DNA of 9,115 nt from Verrucomicrobiota bacterium (GTDB lineage: Bacteria > Verrucomicrobiota > Verrucomicrobiia > Chthoniobacterales > UBA10450): contig QHOQ01000146.1 in assembly GCA_003219355.1 (NCBI GenBank), positions 1 through 9,115 of the forward strand, written 5' to 3'. The position numbers were made by a program, and so were the translations under genes. The notes under the pieces are model-generated. The model ran no database searches. It was not told the DNA's origin and saw only the letters and a program-made list of their open reading frames with translations. Positions 7,811 through 9,115 of this stretch are shown one piece after another. The first letter of the stretch is position 1, and every line of letters starts with the position of its first letter.

Positions 7811-7825
7811 GAACGTTTCGCGTTC
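7811..7825. terminator. Small hairpin between convergent genes (weak terminator candidate)
   Basis: GAACG (7811-7815) and CGTTC (7821-7825) form a 5-bp stem with a TTTCG loop in the 22-bp gap between the sigma gene and the convergent membrane-protein gene, running into the latter's stop codon. It could serve both strands, but the stem is short and there is no T run on either side, so support is weak. Confidence 0.25.
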
Positions 7826-8249
7826 AGCGTCGTTCGTCTGGCCCAATTACGCGACCCCGGACACGCCGCATTTGGGTGTGATGCGTGAGCACGTGCACCC
7901 GTCCATCGCTACCGCGAAAAAATGCGCTGAGTAACCAGCTGACGATGCTGATTACAATCGCGCCCCAGAATGCGCTGCCAAAAGTGTCAACGTGAAACCC
8001 GATCACGAGACTCGGTACCAAGAGCAGCATCAGACCGTTCACGATCAGAATAAAAATCCCCAATGTCAGCAGAATTAGTGGCGCACTGAGAATCAAAAGG
8101 ATGGGACGGAGAAATGCATTGAGAATCCCAAGCAAAAGCGCGGCCCCGATCAATGCGGCGACGCTATCGTAACGGATCCCGTGGATGATCGATGAGGCGA
8201 CCATGACCGCAACCGTGGTGATGGCCCAGCGGAAAACGAAGTGTCTCAT
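7824..8249 (-). CDS. Phage_holin_4_2 / YvlD-like four-helix membrane protein
   Basis: The 141-residue protein is almost entirely hydrophobic up to residue 112. Likely membrane helices are at about 5-23, 28-46, 50-78 (long enough to be two helices) and 92-112, followed by a basic hydrophilic tail of about 30 residues (RGSDGRVHV...RRVRGRVIGPDERR). The block GILNAFLRPILLILSAPLILLTLGIFILIVNGLMLLLV is characteristic of the YvlD family, often labelled a mycobacterial phage holin superfamily IV protein. These are widespread chromosomal membrane proteins of unknown function, and nothing phage-like surrounds this one, so a lysis role is not inferred. The ATG at 8247-8249 starts the first helix properly. 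The gene converges on the sigma factor and diverges from the DUF2934 gene. The C-terminal basic tail is longer than in many homologues I recall. Confidence 0.9.
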   Translation of the reverse strand: MRHFVFRWAITTVAVMVASSIIHGIRYDSVAALIGAALLLGILNAFLRPILLILSAPLILLTLGIFILIVNGLMLLLVPSLVIGFHVDTFGSAFWGAIVISIVSWLLSAFFRGSDGRVHVLTHHTQMRRVRGRVIGPDERR

Positions 8250-8315
8250 GCCAGGAAGTTATTGCGATTTTCTATTGCACCAAACGCAGGCGAGAAACCA
8301 CTTGCGGAACACGGG

Positions 8316-8699
8316 ATGCGCAGTAAACGAATTGAAATCATCAACACCAATCAATCTGTGCCTAAAAAGAGCAAAATTGTCCAAGCTAAAACTGGAGGAC
8401 CGCCAGAAGCTGGCGGGTCGTCTTCCGAAATGAAAATCAAGAAAACGTCGCCGCGCCGCGCATCGACGAGTCCAAAATCCGGCGGACCGATGCGCCAGAA
8501 AGGGTCGAGTGCGGCGAAAGCAAAAGTCTCCATGCCTTCTGAAGCGGGGCAGCAAACGGCAGAGCCGTCGGATGAACAAATTCGTATGCGCGCCTATTTC
8601 ATTTCGGAACGCCGGCGCCGATTCGCTCTGCCGGGCGACGTGGATTCAGACTGGCTCGAAGCTAAGCGGCAACTCCTCTCCGAAATCGGGCCGCGCTGA
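8316..8699 (+). CDS. DUF2934 domain protein with a basic, low-complexity N-terminal linker
   Basis: The C-terminal 40 residues (EQIRMRAYFISERRRRF, then DSDWLEAKRQLL) match the short DUF2934 motif, in which an IRxRAYxxxE helix is followed by a W..A...L helix. Ahead of it lies about 80 residues rich in lysine, serine, proline and glycine, with no predicted fold. DUF2934 proteins are small, of unknown function, and frequent in Verrucomicrobiota, Acidobacteriota and Proteobacteria. The start is uncertain: the frame is open from a GTG at 8241, but this overlaps the divergent membrane-protein gene and its translation looks random, so the ATG at 8316 (127 residues) is chosen; a GTG at 8358 is also possible. 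The linker is partly encoded by a perfect hairpin at 8400-8416. A small gene follows 7 bases after the stop and is probably co-transcribed. Confidence 0.75.
   Translation: MRSKRIEIINTNQSVPKKSKIVQAKTGGPPEAGGSSSEMKIKKTSPRRASTSPKSGGPMRQKGSSAAKAKVSMPSEAGQQTAEPSDEQIRMRAYFISERRRRFALPGDVDSDWLEAKRQLLSEIGPR
8400..8416. repeat. Perfect GC-rich hairpin inside the DUF2934 linker
   Basis: CCGCCAG (8400-8406) and CTGGCGG (8410-8416) form a 7-bp perfect stem around AAG. Imperfect complementarity continues outward (GGAGGA before it, TCGTCTTCC after it). It is read in frame as part of TGGPPEAGGSS. This looks like a second short palindromic element tolerated in a disordered protein region, but a chance palindrome in GC-rich DNA is possible. 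Confidence 0.5.
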
Positions 8700-8749
8700 A
8701 CTGGTGATGGAAGACCCGACAAAAAGCAGTTTTCGATCTTAAAGAAGCG

Positions 8750-8971
8750 TTGCGGGAACGCGTCGCGATCATTCACGACGAAGCGAGTCGTCGTGACGAA
8801 GAAGCACACATTGCCCGGCTACGCGTGATCTCGGAAAAAATCGACAAGTTGCAAGCGACGCTTCCGCGCCCGATTGATCCGCGATTGTCCCACTATCTCC
8901 AGCGCCGAAGCTACGACAAAGCGCTCGAATTCCTGGAGGGACGGGCGACGCCTGCCGGGCCGAAGTTTTAG
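8750..8971 (+). CDS. Small helical hypothetical protein, probably frameshifted at its 5' end
   Basis: I do not recognise a named family. The frame from a TTG at 8750 gives 73 residues: a charged, probably helical N-terminal half (SRRDEEAHIARLRVISEKIDKLQ, coiled-coil-like) followed by RPIDPRLSHYLQRRSYDKALEFLEGR. The same frame is open upstream to 8708 and reads AVFDLKEAL just before the TTG, so the TTG is probably not the true start. An ATG at 8707, 7 bases after the DUF2934 stop, lies one base out of frame; removing one A from the A5 run at 8721-8725 would join them into a product beginning MEDPTKAVFDLKEALRERV (87 residues). As written, the ATG frame stops after 11 codons at 8740-8742. A strong 9-bp hairpin lies at 8773-8796. 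Probably the second gene of an operon with DUF2934. Confidence 0.6.
   Translation: MRERVAIIHDEASRRDEEAHIARLRVISEKIDKLQATLPRPIDPRLSHYLQRRSYDKALEFLEGRATPAGPKF
8773..8796. repeat. 9-bp perfect inverted repeat within the small 3' gene
   Basis: TCACGACGA (8773-8781) and TCGTCGTGA (8788-8796) are perfect inverted repeats with the loop AGCGAG. The segment encodes roughly HDEASRRD in the predicted reading frame, so it could simply be a coincidence of codon choice, or an mRNA structure influencing translation. Confidence 0.6.
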
Positions 8972-9115
8972 CGAAGGCTGGTCGCGCCCTAAAATTCAGG
9001 ATGCCTGTAGCGGTAGGCGTGTCGCCTGCAAAGACTTCGTTACAGCCATAATCTTTCGCCTGATCTACATGTCGGTTTTGCGGCTTACGACCAAGGTCCG
9101 ACTAGATTCGATGGA
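8972..9115. other. Right-end region without a secure gene
   Basis: This 144-bp stretch holds a palindromic repeat (9005-9045) and no complete gene. Two edge readings are possible: on the minus strand an open frame enters from the right edge and stops at 9065-9067 (ending RTLVVSRKTDM), and on the plus strand an ATG at 9069 opens a frame that runs off the edge (MSVLRLTTKVRLDSM). They overlap, so at most one is real, and the sequence alone does not decide. Confidence 0.4.
9005..9045. repeat. Intergenic imperfect palindromic repeat
   Basis: An inner stem GTAGGCG (9013-9019) and CGCCTGC (9023-9029) closes around TGT, with one G-T pair. An outer pair CTGTA (9005-9009) and TACAG (9041-9045) flanks it. 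It lies 34 bases after the stop of the upstream small gene and resembles dispersed REP-like elements; a rho-independent terminator is less likely because no T run follows. Confidence 0.55.

Noticed and set aside
7824..8249. Phage remnant suggested by the holin family name
   Set aside because: The family is common in chromosomes as YvlD-like proteins, and there is no endolysin, integrase, structural gene or attachment site nearby.
8241..8315. GTG start for the DUF2934 gene overlapping the divergent membrane-protein start
   Set aside because: The extra 25 residues look non-conserved, and the extension would consume the divergent promoter region; the ATG at 8316 is more plausible.
1..9115. A new defence or biosynthetic system
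   Set aside because: All larger genes belong to recognised housekeeping or widespread families; the unusual signals are repeats and a frameshift rather than an unexplained gene cluster.

Overview
The window looks like chromosomal DNA from a Gram-negative, probably soil-dwelling member of the Verrucomicrobiota (a Chthoniobacterales or Candidatus Udaeobacter-like lineage). This is an inference from protein style and gene content: futalosine-pathway menaquinone genes, DUF2939 and DUF2934 proteins, frequent GTG/TTG starts, few clear Shine-Dalgarno sites and GC-rich palindromic repeats. No rRNA or other decisive marker is present, so the assignment is moderate. I see no prophage, transposase, CRISPR array, tRNA or rRNA. 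No stretch longer than 300 bases lacks a gene.

Layout. Positions 1-1863 (minus) hold recG, cut by the left window edge. Positions 1863-3560 (minus) hold recJ, whose stop codon shares a base with the recG start (TAATG), so the two recombination/repair genes form a coupled recJ-recG unit. Divergent from recJ, 3661-4191 (plus) encodes a one-pass membrane DUF2939 protein. It converges on a minus-strand operon read from right to left: mqnE (7044 to 5908), mqnA (5917 to 5138) and a DUF72 gene (about 5192 to 4227), with overlapping gene ends. MqnA and MqnE catalyse the first two steps of the futalosine route to menaquinone; the later genes (mqnB, mqnC, mqnD) are not in the window. Divergent from mqnE lies an ECF-type sigma factor (7199-7801, plus) with no anti-sigma gene beside it. 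It converges on a four-helix membrane protein of the YvlD / phage_holin_4_2 family (7824-8249, minus). Divergent from that are a DUF2934 protein (about 8316-8699) and a small unrecognised helical protein (about 8707/8750-8971) whose natural ATG start appears separated from its body by a one-base frameshift in an A5 run. The last 144 bases carry a palindromic repeat and at most the edge of another gene.

The most unusual signal is a 54-bp nested palindrome (4318-4371) inserted in frame inside the DUF72 gene, adding about 18 codons to a variable loop without breaking the frame. This resembles the protein-coding palindromic elements described in Rickettsia. A second in-frame hairpin sits in the DUF2934 linker (8400-8416), and a third palindromic element lies intergenically at 9005-9045. 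I found no convincing evidence of a new defence or biosynthetic system; most of the window is ordinary housekeeping chromosome.
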